A program made the position numbers and the translations under genes. From positions 558,001 through 622,000 of the forward strand of contig NZ_CP038438.1 of the NCBI RefSeq assembly GCF_004683905.1: a stretch of DNA of 64,000 bases. Direction: 5' to 3'. The number at the start of each line of letters is the position of its first letter. Position 1 is the stretch's first letter. The notes beneath the pieces were generated by a model that saw only the letters and a program-made list of their open reading frames with translations, was not told where the DNA came from and ran no database searches. The DNA comes from Pseudomonas fluorescens (lineage in GTDB: Bacteria > Pseudomonadota > Gammaproteobacteria > Pseudomonadales > Pseudomonadaceae). Below, one piece after another: positions 37,948 through 46,634 of this stretch.

Positions 37948-38906
37948 CAGAAGTGTCCTTTGAGGGCGAGTTCACGGTAATAGGCGCCGAGCGCCGTGAG
38001 GCGGCAGCCCGTGGAGTGGAGCGCGGCGTAGTACATGTGCTCGGCATCCACCGGTTCGATCAGGCTGTGGCGGTTGCACATTTGCAGTTGCTTGAAAATG
38101 TCGCCGTGCTCGGGGTCGAACAGTGCTTCGGTGGGCTCGTAGCTGGGATCGAGTCTGAAAACGAAGCTCGGCTCCGGGAACCAGTCCTTGAGTTTGCGCA
38201 GGGTTTCCTCGGCAATCAGCGGCGCGACCTCGCGCAGCGGTACGAACTGCGAGACATTGGTCTTGAATACCGGACGCTGTTCCCAGGCGCCCAGCGCATT
38301 GTCGACAAATGAGTAAACGCTACCGGGGGTGACCTTGCCGAGTACGTTGGCAGCGCCACCGTGCAGCGCTTGCAGCAACAGATCCGTGAATACGCCATGA
38401 CCGCGACTTTCCAGGGCGTACTGTTCTTTTTTGCAGGCCGTAAGAATGGTCACGCCTTCGCCGATCACACTGCTGCCGCCACGCAGATTGCGCATGGCGC
38501 CTGCTGCGCCGGCCTGGCAGCAATCGAGAATGATGATTTTGTTCTTGATGTGCGGGGCCTTGTCCGCCCACTCCAGAATGTCGCTGATGCGGATCCCGTC
38601 TCCGCCAGGCTGATAGTCCTGGGGAATCAGGAGTCCTTCGTCGATGCTGGTGTCGAACTGCCCATGGCCGGCGAAGTACAGCAGTGCCACGTCACAGTCG
38701 CCTGAAAACAGGCTCTGGATCTGCTGTTTCATGTGGCTGAGCGTGAGTTTTTCTTCGGCTGAAGTCAGCACTTTGCTGCTGAAGTTCGGTCGCCCGTTGG
38801 CATGACGCTCCAGCACCGACGCCATGGCCATGGCGTCGTTGTTACAGCCGCTCAAGGGCGAGACGTGGTCGTAGTGGTTGATGCCGATAAACAATCCCTT
38901 GCGCAT
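37947..38906 (-). CDS. Caspase-like (peptidase C14) protease
   Basis: 319 aa. Residues 1-~215 are a caspase/metacaspase fold: KGLFIGINHYDHVSPLSGCNNDAMAMASVL, the catalytic histidine in LLYFAGHGQ (His81), and the catalytic cysteine in ILDCCQAG (Cys130, Cys129 next to it). The C-terminal ~100 residues match nothing I recognise and may be the sensor of a signal. Cytosolic. ATG 38906 starts at the protease domain; the longer frame to 38966 lies inside the upstream TIR-like gene. It sits between two TIR genes with 2-nt and 1-base junctions. By analogy with TIR-caspase immunity, a TIR-made nucleotide probably activates it to cleave host proteins and kill infected cells. Confidence 0.88.
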   Translation of the reverse strand: MRKGLFIGINHYDHVSPLSGCNNDAMAMASVLERHANGRPNFSSKVLTSAEEKLTLSHMKQQIQSLFSGDCDVALLYFAGHGQFDTSIDEGLLIPQDYQPGGDGIRISDILEWADKAPHIKNKIIILDCCQAGAAGAMRNLRGGSSVIGEGVTILTACKKEQYALESRGHGVFTDLLLQALHGGAANVLGKVTPGSVYSFVDNALGAWEQRPVFKTNVSQFVPLREVAPLIAEETLRKLKDWFPEPSFVFRLDPSYEPTEALFDPEHGDIFKQLQMCNRHSLIEPVDAEHMYYAALHSTGCRLTALGAYYRELALKGHF

Positions 38907-38908
38907 AG

Positions 38909-39316
38909 TTACACCGCCGTGTGCTGACGGATCGCACCAATGATGCTGTTGGTGTTCCACGCGCACTCGGCGTGCGCCGCCTCACGCACGACGCTGGAAA
39001 TACGCTCGGCGCCGAACGGCTTGATCGCGATGATCACTTTGCCCATGCGCTTTGCTATCTCGATTTCCTTGTTGATCCACTTGCTGTAAGTCGAATACAT
39101 CCCGGCCATGATCAGCACCGCCGAGCACGGGCGAATCTTGTTCTCGATGGCTTCTTCGAGTTGCTTGTCGGTCTGCGCGCCCATGATCGGGTTGTGCGGC
39201 GGCACGGAAAAATTCTTGAAACTGAAATCCGGTCTAGCGCCGAGCAGGCGTACCAGATTGTCGTGAGCGTGGGCGTAGTTCCACGAATGGCTGATGAACA
39301 GGTGATAGGTTTGCAT
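38909..39316 (-). CDS. TIR-like protein (ThsB/DUF1863 type), first gene of operon
   Basis: 135 aa, a minimal TIR-like fold: YHLFISHSWNYAHAHDNLVRLL (strand A/box 1), a hydrophobic CSAVLIMAGMYSTYSKWINKEIEIA segment with Glu84 at the catalytic position, and KVIIAIKPFG (strand D). This is the pattern of the MTH538/ThsB group of TIR proteins that make cyclic ADP-ribose isomers in Thoeris defence. ATG 39316 follows a GAGGAA site. The stop is 2 nt from the start of the caspase-like gene. Likely phage sensor and signal producer, inferred. Confidence 0.85.
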   Translation of the reverse strand: MQTYHLFISHSWNYAHAHDNLVRLLGARPDFSFKNFSVPPHNPIMGAQTDKQLEEAIENKIRPCSAVLIMAGMYSTYSKWINKEIEIAKRMGKVIIAIKPFGAERISSVVREAAHAECAWNTNSIIGAIRQHTAV

Positions 39317-39490
39317 GGGGTTCCTCGAAGGTCGCGAAGGTGCGAAGGAGGACCCCAATCTAGGCATCTGACGCGAGCCTACAAGGGCTGGGCGGTGAAA
39401 GAGAAATGTCCTGCAAACAGGTGCGAACGAGTCTGTCAGAAGAGTCTGACGTTTAACGGAATCGAGGATTTGTCAGGCGCGGTCCGACAT

Positions 39491-39519
39491 CCGGCAGCCC
39501 TCGGGCGAGAGGCTGCCGG
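39491..39519 (-). terminator. Hairpin after rsgA
   Basis: Perfect 9-bp stem CCGGCAGCC/GGCTGCCGG with an 11-nt loop, 10 nt beyond the rsgA stop on the minus strand; no T-run, so it may be a Rho-type or processing hairpin. The rest of 39317-39490 holds the putative TIR operon promoter; no clear -35/-10 pair was seen. Confidence 0.5.
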
Positions 39520-39528
39520 TGCAGATGT

Positions 39529-40560
39529 TTAGTAGCCGTTTTCCGGCAGGCTGGCGATGATCGAGCGGTAGCTGTTCATCCGCTGCTGCTGCACGCGGCC
39601 GTCTTCCAAGGCCTTGAGCAGTGCGCAACCGGGTTCGCGATCGTGTTTGCAGTCGCGGAAGCGGCAGGTGCCGAGCAGGTCATTGAACTCGATGAAACCG
39701 GCTTCGACGTCGGCGCGGCTGACGTGGCCCAGGCCGAACTCACGGATACCCGGGGAGTCGATCAACTCGCCGCCGCCCGGGAAGTGGAACAGGCGTGCGG
39801 TGGTCGTGGTGTGCGTGCCCTGACCGGACAGCTCCGACAACGGGCCGACACGGGTTTCGACTTCCGGCAGCAGGCTGTTGACCAGCGACGACTTGCCGAC
39901 GCCGGACTGGCCGACGAACACGCTGATGCGCCCGTCGAGCTGCTTCTGCAACTGTTCCATGCCATTGCCGTGATGCGCCGAGACTTCCAGCACCGGATAA
40001 CCCAGCGTGCGGTACACCGCCAGCAGGGCGTTGAGTGCCGGGGCGCTCTGCTCGTCGATCAGGTCGAACTTGTTCAGCAACAGCAACGGGCGGATGCCGG
40101 CGTGTTCGGCAGCGACCAGGTAGCGGTCGATCAGGTTGGCATGCGGCTCGGGCAGCGGTGCGAAGACGATGACGATCATGTCGACGTTGGCGGCCACCGG
40201 CTTGAGCTGGCCACGGCTGTCCGGGCGGCAGAGTTCGGTGCTGCGCGGCAGTTGCGCAACGATCACCCCGATGCCCTGGTTGCCGGCGCGCCAGACTACC
40301 CGATCACCGGTCACCAGCGCCGGCAGGTTGGCGCGCAAGTGGCAACGGAAAACCTGGCCGGCTTGTTCGCCGTCCACGGCCTCGACTTCGACCTGCACAC
40401 CGAAGTGGGCGATCACCAGGCCGTGTTGCTCGGGGCCGAGGTCGCCGCCCTCGAGGGCTTCGACCGCCGAGGACTCGCGTTTGGCGGCGCGGGCGGCGCG
40501 CTCGCCCTGAATCTTTTCGATGCGCCAGTTTTGACGACGATTGAGTTGGCGTTTGGCCAT
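39529..40560 (-). CDS. rsgA: Small ribosomal subunit GTPase RsgA
   Basis: Circularly permuted GTPase that aids late maturation of the 30S subunit. 343 aa: N-terminal basic tail and OB domain (~50-110), GTPase with motifs in permuted order (NKFDLID before the P-loop GQSGVGKSS, then DSPGIREFG), and a C-terminal zinc knuckle [14 protein letters not shown]. Full length. It is divergent from orn, 107 nt away, as in many gamma-proteobacteria. Confidence 0.96.
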   Translation of the reverse strand: MAKRQLNRRQNWRIEKIQGERAARAAKRESSAVEALEGGDLGPEQHGLVIAHFGVQVEVEAVDGEQAGQVFRCHLRANLPALVTGDRVVWRAGNQGIGVIVAQLPRSTELCRPDSRGQLKPVAANVDMIVIVFAPLPEPHANLIDRYLVAAEHAGIRPLLLLNKFDLIDEQSAPALNALLAVYRTLGYPVLEVSAHHGNGMEQLQKQLDGRISVFVGQSGVGKSSLVNSLLPEVETRVGPLSELSGQGTHTTTTARLFHFPGGGELIDSPGIREFGLGHVSRADVEAGFIEFNDLLGTCRFRDCKHDREPGCALLKALEDGRVQQQRMNSYRSIIASLPENGY

Positions 40561-40667
40561 GGGTGTTCCGTCTGAAGAATGCAGCGATTAGGTAAAACGG
40601 CCGCGAGTTTAGCACGCCCGGGCACCGGCCTAGGCTAAACTGCGCAGCATTGCCTAGGAGCCCGAAT

Positions 40668-41210
40668 ATGCAAAACCCGCAGAACCTGATCTGGATCGAC
40701 CTGGAAATGACCGGTCTGGATCCGGAAAACGACGTCATCATCGAAATGGCCACCATCGTCACCGACAGTGACCTGAACACCCTGGCCGAAGGCCCGGTGA
40801 TCGCCATTCACCACAGTGACGAAGTGCTCGCCCGCATGGACGAGTGGAACACCCGCACCCACGGCAACTCGGGCCTGACCCAGCGCGTGCGTGACAGCCG
40901 TATCAGCATGGCCGAGGCCGAGGCCGAAACCATCGCTTTCCTCGAGAAATGGGTACCGAAGGGCAAGTCGCCGATCTGCGGCAACAGCATCTGCCAGGAT
41001 CGTCGCTTCCTTTATACCCACATGAAGGCACTGGAAAGCTACTTTCACTACCGCAACCTCGACGTGTCGACACTCAAAGAGCTGGCCGCACGCTGGGCAC
41101 CGGACGTGCGCGACAGCTTCAAGAAGGGCAGCACTCACCTGGCGCTGGACGACATCCGCGAGTCGATCGCCGAGCTGCAACACTACCGCAAGCATTTCAT
41201 CAAGTTCTGA
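40668..41210 (+). CDS. orn: Oligoribonuclease Orn
   Basis: DEDDh 3'-5' exonuclease that degrades 2-5-mer RNAs and, in Pseudomonas, pGpG from c-di-GMP breakdown. 180 aa with [11 protein letters not shown] (Asp11, Glu13) and the C-terminal [11 protein letters not shown] histidine/aspartate motif. ATG 40668 preceded by TAGGAG; the 40650 frame start is inside the leader. Essential for ending the c-di-GMP pathway, which relates it to the PilZ-like and motility genes here only loosely. Confidence 0.96.
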   Translation: MQNPQNLIWIDLEMTGLDPENDVIIEMATIVTDSDLNTLAEGPVIAIHHSDEVLARMDEWNTRTHGNSGLTQRVRDSRISMAEAEAETIAFLEKWVPKGKSPICGNSICQDRRFLYTHMKALESYFHYRNLDVSTLKELAARWAPDVRDSFKKGSTHLALDDIRESIAELQHYRKHFIKF

Positions 41211-41233
41211 TTGAGGGGTGTCTGCCCTGACGT

Positions 41234-41302
41234 CTTCGCGAGCAAGCCCGCCCCCACAATTTGGAATGCGTTCCCCCTGTGGGAGCGGGCTTGCTCGCGA
41301 AG
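41234..41302. repeat. REP-like inverted pair, GCGGGCTTGCTCGCG family
   Basis: Opposed copies at 41234-41259 and 41278-41302, with a short unique spacer, in the 204-nt gap between orn and the UPF0126 gene. One arm has a GCCCCC variant core. Confidence 0.85.
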
Positions 41303-41414
41303 AGGGCGTCAGAGTCCCGTAAGATTCAAGTCAGAAATGCATCCCGGAGCGCGCCCCCTTCTGGTGCGGCGCTGAAATGGCTAGACTGCGCGCCTTCCTG
41401 CCAGGACCGCCGCC

Positions 41415-42026
41415 ATGTTGCTGATGCTCTATCTGATCGCCATTACCGCTGAAGCCATGACCGGCGCGCTGTCTGCCGGGCGGCGCGGCATGGACTGGTT
41501 CGGGGTGGTGTTGATCGCCTGCGTCACTGCATTGGGCGGCGGTTCGGTGCGCGATGTGTTACTCGGGCATTATCCGCTGACGTGGGTCAAGCACCCGGAA
41601 TACCTGGTGCTGACTTCGGCCGCCGCGATGCTCACTGTATTCACCGCACGCTGGATGCGTCACCTGCGCTCATTGTTTCTGGTGCTCGATGCGGTCGGTC
41701 TGGTGGCGTTCACCCTGATCGGCTGCATGACCGCTCTGGAAATGGGCCACGGCATGCTGGTGGCCTCGGTCAGCGGCGTGATCACCGGGGTATTCGGCGG
41801 CATCCTGCGCGACATCTTCTGCAACGACATCCCGCTGATCTTCCGCCGCGAACTGTACGCCAGCGTCTCGTTCGCCGCCGCGTGGTGCTACATGCTCTGC
41901 CTGTACCTGAATGTGCCGAGCGAACAGGCGATTCTGATCACTTTGTTCGGCGGTTTTCTGTTGCGGTTGCTGGCCATCCGTTTCCACTGGGAAATGCCCA
42001 AGTTCGTCTACAACGACGAGCATTAA
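41415..42026 (+). CDS. UPF0126/TRIC-family membrane protein (YicG-like)
   Basis: 203-aa inner-membrane protein made of two similar three-helix halves; each half carries the family GGG.VRD(V/I)L motif (GGGSVRDVLLG in the first, GGILRDIF in the second). Bacterial members form homotrimeric cation channels related to TRIC. The length and repeat structure fit. Physiological role unknown. Starts at ATG 41415 after CAGGACCGCCGCC. Confidence 0.9.
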   Translation: MLLMLYLIAITAEAMTGALSAGRRGMDWFGVVLIACVTALGGGSVRDVLLGHYPLTWVKHPEYLVLTSAAAMLTVFTARWMRHLRSLFLVLDAVGLVAFTLIGCMTALEMGHGMLVASVSGVITGVFGGILRDIFCNDIPLIFRRELYASVSFAAAWCYMLCLYLNVPSEQAILITLFGGFLLRLLAIRFHWEMPKFVYNDEH

Positions 42027-42037
42027 TGCATTCCCCT

Positions 42038-42122
42038 GTAGGAGCTGCCGCAGGCTGCGATCCTTTGATCTTGTCTTTTAAATATCAAAGTCAAAAGATC
42101 GCAGCCTGCGGCAGCTCCTACA
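42038..42122. repeat. REP-like inverted pair, GATCGCAGCCTGCGGCAG family
   Basis: Two opposed ~28-nt arms, the second ending at 42122. The same family is at 4648-4723. The distal arm contains the queG stop codon (complement of CTA at 42118-42120), so the repeat has fused into the gene end. Confidence 0.85.
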
Positions 42123-43182
42123 ATTGACCGTGTTGTTTCAGCGCCCACTCGACGTGTTCGCGGACTAGATCGGACGGGTAATCACGGCGCGCCTTCAAGG
42201 CCTCCAGCACCGGAATGCTCGACGGCGCGTTGCCCAGCCCGACCGCCAGATTGCGCAACCAGCGCTCGTAACCGGCGCGGCGCAGCGGCGAGCCTTCGGT
42301 GCTGCTGAGAAACTTGTCTTCGTCCCACAGGAACAGCTCGGCCAGTTCGGCGTTGTCCAGGTTGTGCCGTGGCTTGAAGTCGCTTTCCCCGGAGGGCCGG
42401 GCGAAGCGGTTCCACGGGCAGACGATCTGGCAGTCGTCGCAGCCGAACACGCGGTTGCCGATCAGCGGGCGCAGGTCTTCGGGGATGGCGTTTTTCAGTT
42501 CGATGGTCAGGTAGGAGATGCAGCGCCGGGCGTCCAGCACATAGGGGCCGACGAAGGCGTAGGTCGGGCAGATGTCCAGGCACGCGGTGCAGCGCCCGCA
42601 ATGTTCGCTGCTGTGCGGTTCGTCCACCGGCAGCGGCAGATCGACAAACAGTTCGCTCAAGAAGAAATAACTGCCGGCCTTTCGGTTCAGTACCAAAGTG
42701 TTTTTGCCGATCCAGCCCAGCCCGGCCTGCTCGGCGATGGCTTTTTCCAGCACCGGGGCGCTGTCGACGAAGGCGCGAAAACCGAACGGGCCGATCTCCG
42801 ACTGAATCCTGTCAGCCAATTGCTGCACACGTTTACGGATCAATTTGTGGTAATCGCGGCCCAAGGCATAACGCGAAACGTAGGCTTTCTCCGGTTGCGC
42901 GAGCATTTGCGCCATTTGCGTGTCGCCGGGCAGGTAGTCCATGCGCAGCGAAACCACGCGTAACGTACCCGGAACCAGTTGCTCCGGATGCGAGCGTTTA
43001 CTGCCGTGGGCGCCCATGTAATCCATTTCGCCGTGGTAGCCGGCGGCGAGCCAGCGCTCCAGGTGCTGCTCATGCTCGGCCAGGTCCAGACCGCTGATGC
43101 CGACTTGCTGGAAGCCCAGCTCGCGGCCCCAATCCTTGATCGATTGGGCGAGGGCGGGCAGATCTGTGGTGATGGCGGACAT
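42118..43182 (-). CDS. queG: Epoxyqueuosine reductase QueG
   Basis: Last step of tRNA queuosine synthesis, a cobalamin and two-[4Fe-4S] enzyme. 354 aa: FRAFVDSAPVLEKAIAEQAGLGWIGKNTLVLN is the family block, and the clusters are CGRCTACLDICP and CDDCQIVCPWN; a HEAT-like C-terminus follows. ATG 43182 starts MSAITTDLPALAQSIKDWG. The reading frame stops at a TAG inside a REP-like repeat. Divergent from nnrE/D with a 63-nt shared control region. Confidence 0.95.
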   Translation of the reverse strand: MSAITTDLPALAQSIKDWGRELGFQQVGISGLDLAEHEQHLERWLAAGYHGEMDYMGAHGSKRSHPEQLVPGTLRVVSLRMDYLPGDTQMAQMLAQPEKAYVSRYALGRDYHKLIRKRVQQLADRIQSEIGPFGFRAFVDSAPVLEKAIAEQAGLGWIGKNTLVLNRKAGSYFFLSELFVDLPLPVDEPHSSEHCGRCTACLDICPTYAFVGPYVLDARRCISYLTIELKNAIPEDLRPLIGNRVFGCDDCQIVCPWNRFARPSGESDFKPRHNLDNAELAELFLWDEDKFLSSTEGSPLRRAGYERWLRNLAVGLGNAPSSIPVLEALKARRDYPSDLVREHVEWALKQHGQL

Positions 43183-43245
43183 GAGGCGAGAGAAACCGGA
43201 GCTGAGGTGCGTATAATTCTGCCAGACATCGGAGCCCGAAGACGC

Positions 43246-44745
43246 ATGCCGCACACGAAAGATGAATTACCCGACGCGCTGTATGGCGCTGCACAGGTGC
43301 GAGCACTCGATGCGCGGCTGATCGCTGCGGGCACGCCGGGCTTCGAATTGATGCAGCGCGCCGCGCACGCGACCTGGCGTGCATTGGTGCGGCAATGGCC
43401 GTCGGCGAGCGAAATGACTGTGCTTGCCGGGCATGGCAACAACGCCGGTGATGGTTTTCTGATCGCCGCGCTGGCGCACCGGGCCGGGTGGGCGGTGCGG
43501 GTGCTGGCCGTCGGTGATCCGCAACGTTTGCAGGGCGATGCAGCACAGGCTTATGCGCAGGCCATCAACGATGGCGTCGCCGTGCAGGGTTGGACCGCGC
43601 AAAGCGAGCTGCGCGGGGTGATTGTCGATGCCTTGCTCGGCACTGGGCTGGCCGGCGATGTCCGTGAACCGTATGCCGCTGCAATCAAGGCGATCAATGC
43701 CAGTGGCCTGCCGGTGGTGGCGGTGGATATTCCTTCCGGACTGTGTGCCGATACCGGACATGTCCTCGGCATTGCGGTTCACGCTGACCTTACCGTGACT
43801 TTCATCGGCTTGAAGCTCGGCCTGTTCACCGGGGATGCGGCGGATCAGGTCGGGGCGTTGGTGTTTAACGATCTGCAAGCCGCCGCCGACATCTACCGTG
43901 ACATTCCTGTCAGCGCTCTGCGTCTCTCGGCGGCTAATCTTCCACGATTGGCCCCGCGTGCGCCCGCTGCACACAAAGGGCGCTTCGGGCACTTGCTGCT
44001 GATCGGCGGCGATCAGGGTTTTGGCGGGGCGATTCTGCTCAGTAGCGAAACGGCCTTGCGCAGCGGCGCCGGAATGGTGTCGCTGGCAACCCGTTCGGAA
44101 CATGTCCCGGCAGCGCTGACGCGAATCCCGGAAGTCATGGTGCTCGGCACGTCGTCGGCCAATCAGTTGATGGGGCTGCTGGAAAAGGTTTCGGTGCTGG
44201 TGGTTGGTCCGGGACTCGGGCAGGCGAGTTGGGGGCGGGCGCTGTTATCCGCTGCTGCCAATGCGCCGCTGCCACAGGTTTGGGACGCCGACGCATTGAA
44301 TCTGCTGGCGAGCGGATTTGTCAGTCTGCCCAAGGAATGCGTGATCACCCCGCATCCGGGCGAGGCGGCGCGCCTGCTGGGCGTGAGTACCGCTGAGGTG
44401 CAGGCAGATCGTCCGGCCGCCGCGCGGGCGTTGAGCAAAAAATACTCGGCCGTCGTCGTGCTCAAAGGCGCCGGCAGCCTGATCGCCCACCCCGATGGGC
44501 GTCTGGCGCTGTGTCATCAAGGCCATCCGGCCATGGCAACCGCCGGCCTGGGCGACGTACTCGCCGGCTTGACTGGCGCGTTGTTGGCCCAAGGCATGAA
44601 CGGCTTCGATGCCGCCTGCCTGGCCGTCTGGCTGCACGCCAATGCCGGCGCGCAACAAGGTAAATTCGGCCGTGGGCTGGCGGCCAGTGATCTGATTCCA
44701 GTCATTCGTCAGTTGTTGGAGGAGCATGCACCGTGTCTGAAGTAA
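43246..44745 (+). CDS. nnrD: Bifunctional NAD(P)HX epimerase / ADP-dependent NAD(P)HX dehydratase
   Basis: Repairs hydrated NAD(P)H. 499 aa: N-terminal epimerase (NnrE, YjeF_N) domain with GHGNNAGDGF near 60-70 and DALLGTGLAGDVREPY, then the C-terminal ribokinase-like dehydratase (NnrD) with VVGPGLGQ, ITPHPGEAARLL and ATAGLGDVLAGLTG. ATG 43246 is the family start; the longer frame to 42979 lies in queG. It overlaps tsaE by 13 bases. Confidence 0.95.
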   Translation: MPHTKDELPDALYGAAQVRALDARLIAAGTPGFELMQRAAHATWRALVRQWPSASEMTVLAGHGNNAGDGFLIAALAHRAGWAVRVLAVGDPQRLQGDAAQAYAQAINDGVAVQGWTAQSELRGVIVDALLGTGLAGDVREPYAAAIKAINASGLPVVAVDIPSGLCADTGHVLGIAVHADLTVTFIGLKLGLFTGDAADQVGALVFNDLQAAADIYRDIPVSALRLSAANLPRLAPRAPAAHKGRFGHLLLIGGDQGFGGAILLSSETALRSGAGMVSLATRSEHVPAALTRIPEVMVLGTSSANQLMGLLEKVSVLVVGPGLGQASWGRALLSAAANAPLPQVWDADALNLLASGFVSLPKECVITPHPGEAARLLGVSTAEVQADRPAAARALSKKYSAVVVLKGAGSLIAHPDGRLALCHQGHPAMATAGLGDVLAGLTGALLAQGMNGFDAACLAVWLHANAGAQQGKFGRGLAASDLIPVIRQLLEEHAPCLK

Positions 44746-45203
44746 CCCTGTACCTGGCCGATGAACAGGCCATGAGCGACTTTGGCGCACGGATCGCCCG
44801 CATTACCCAGGGTCACGGCCTGATTTTCCTGGAAGGCAATCTGGGCATGGGCAAAACCACCCTGTCGCGGGGCATCATTCGTGGGTTGGGGCATGTCGGC
44901 GCGGTAAAAAGTCCGACCTTCACCTTGGTCGAACCCTACGAGATCGGTGATGTGCGCGCCTTCCACTTCGACCTGTATCGCCTGGTCGATCCGGAGGAGC
45001 TGGAGTTTCTCGGCATCCGCGACTATTTCGAAGACGACGCACTGTGCCTGATCGAGTGGCCCGATAAAGGTGCAGGCTTTTTGCCAAAGCCTGACCTGAC
45101 CATTACCATTAGCCCGCAAGACAGCGGGCGTTCGCTGAAAATTTTATCCCAGGGCTCGCGTGGCGAGGCCTGGTGTGCCGCTTTGGCATTGGAATCCAAT
45201 TAA
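44733..45203 (+). CDS. tsaE: tRNA threonylcarbamoyladenosine biosynthesis ATPase TsaE
   Basis: P-loop ATPase required with TsaB/TsaD for t6A37 in ANN-decoding tRNAs. 156 aa with GNLGMGKTTLSRG, VKSPTFTLVEPY and HFDLYRL. Start is GTG 44733 with a GGAGGA site 9 nt upstream inside nnrD; overlap of 13 bases implies coupling. amiB follows directly with its ATG after the stop, as in E. coli. Confidence 0.95.
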   Translation: MSEVTLYLADEQAMSDFGARIARITQGHGLIFLEGNLGMGKTTLSRGIIRGLGHVGAVKSPTFTLVEPYEIGDVRAFHFDLYRLVDPEELEFLGIRDYFEDDALCLIEWPDKGAGFLPKPDLTITISPQDSGRSLKILSQGSRGEAWCAALALESN

Positions 45204-46634
45204 ATGATGGGGTTAGGTATGCGCTTTCGCGCGTTGGTGGCTGCCGTTGGACTGATGTTGATGGCAGTAACCGTCAACGCTGTGGCCGAGACAAAGGTCA
45301 ACAGCGTGCGCCTGTGGCGGGCGCCGGACAACACGCGACTGGTCTTCGACCTGAGCGGTCCGGTGCAGCACAGCGTCTTCACCCTGACCGCACCGGATCG
45401 GCTGGTGATCGACATCAATGGCGCCACCCTGGGGGCGCCGTTAAAGGTCTCGACTGCTAACACGCCGATCACCGCGATGCGCTCGGCCCAGCGCACGCCG
45501 ACCGATCTGCGAGTGGTCATCGACCTGAAAAAAGCCGTCACCCCGAAAAGTTTCTCGCTGGCGCCGAACGCGCAATATGGCAACCGTCTGGTGGTCGACC
45601 TGTTCGACAACCCGGCCGATGCCGCGCCGCCGCCTGCGCCAACGCCATCGGTCGCCACCGTGCCGGCAGTGCCGGTGACACCGTCTGAACCGGCGATCAA
45701 GTTGCCACCGGCCCCGGCCGGCAAGCGCGACATCATTGTGGTGATCGACGCCGGTCACGGCGGCGAAGACCCGGGTGCGTCCGGCTCGCGCGGCCAGCGT
45801 GAGAAAGACGTGGTGCTGCAGATCGCCCGCGAGCTGCAGCGTCAGGTCAACGGCATGAAAGGTTTCCGCGCCGAACTGACCCGTACCGGCGACTACTTCA
45901 TCCCGTTGCGCGGCCGTACCGAAATTGCCCGCAAGAAGGGCGCCGACCTGTTCGTTTCGATCCACGCCGACGCTGCGCCGTCTGCGGCAGCCTTCGGTGC
46001 CTCGGTGTTTGCCCTGTCTGATCGCGGCGCGACATCCGAGACCGCCCGTTGGCTGGCCGACAGCGAAAACCGTTCCGACCTGATCGGTGGTGCCGGCAAC
46101 GTCAGCCTCGACGACAAGGACCGCATGCTCGCCGGCGTACTGCTTGACTTGTCGATGACCGCATCGCTGACTTCCAGCCTCAACGTCGGCCAGAAAGTCC
46201 TGACCAACATCGGTCGCGTGACTCCGTTGCACAAGCAGCGCGTGGAGCAGGCCGGGTTCATGGTGTTGAAGTCGCCGGACATCCCGTCGATCCTCGTCGA
46301 AACCGGCTTCATCTCCAACGCCAACGAGGCGAACAAACTATCGGCTTCAAGCCACCAGCAGGCGCTGGCGCGTTCGATCAGCAGCGGCGTGCGCCAGTTC
46401 TTCCAGCAGAATCCGCCACCGGGCACCTACATTGCCTGGCTGCGTGACTCCGGCAAGATCGCCCAAGGCCCGCGCGATCACCGCGTGAGCCCGGGCGAGA
46501 CGCTGGCGATGATCGCCGTGCGTTATCAGGTGTCCCCCGCGACGCTGCGCAGTGCCAACAATCTAAGTAGCGATGAGCTGAAGATCGGCCAGCACCTGAC
46601 CATTCCCGGCACCGAACTGGCGTCCAAAGAATGA
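45204..46634 (+). CDS. amiB: N-acetylmuramoyl-L-alanine amidase AmiB
   Basis: Periplasmic zinc amidase that splits septal peptidoglycan, activated by EnvC-type proteins. 476 aa as read: signal peptide (~1-28), AMIN domain (~30-140, [21 protein letters not shown]), Pro-rich linker, Amidase_3 domain (~170-400; [26 protein letters not shown]) and a C-terminal LysM domain ([19 protein letters not shown]). ATG 45219, giving [14 protein letters not shown], is a plausible alternative start. Stop overlaps mutL by four bases. Confidence 0.96.
   Translation: MMGLGMRFRALVAAVGLMLMAVTVNAVAETKVNSVRLWRAPDNTRLVFDLSGPVQHSVFTLTAPDRLVIDINGATLGAPLKVSTANTPITAMRSAQRTPTDLRVVIDLKKAVTPKSFSLAPNAQYGNRLVVDLFDNPADAAPPPAPTPSVATVPAVPVTPSEPAIKLPPAPAGKRDIIVVIDAGHGGEDPGASGSRGQREKDVVLQIARELQRQVNGMKGFRAELTRTGDYFIPLRGRTEIARKKGADLFVSIHADAAPSAAAFGASVFALSDRGATSETARWLADSENRSDLIGGAGNVSLDDKDRMLAGVLLDLSMTASLTSSLNVGQKVLTNIGRVTPLHKQRVEQAGFMVLKSPDIPSILVETGFISNANEANKLSASSHQQALARSISSGVRQFFQQNPPPGTYIAWLRDSGKIAQGPRDHRVSPGETLAMIAVRYQVSPATLRSANNLSSDELKIGQHLTIPGTELASKE

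Noticed and set aside
38907..38966. Longer N-terminus for the caspase-like protein (start at 38966)
   Set aside because: The extension lies within the upstream TIR-like gene in another frame; the protease fold begins at the ATG at 38906.
39340..39400. Possible -35/-10 pair for the TIR operon on the minus strand (TTGTAG, 16 nt, TAGATT)
   Set aside because: Too few consensus matches in the -35 half to call a promoter.
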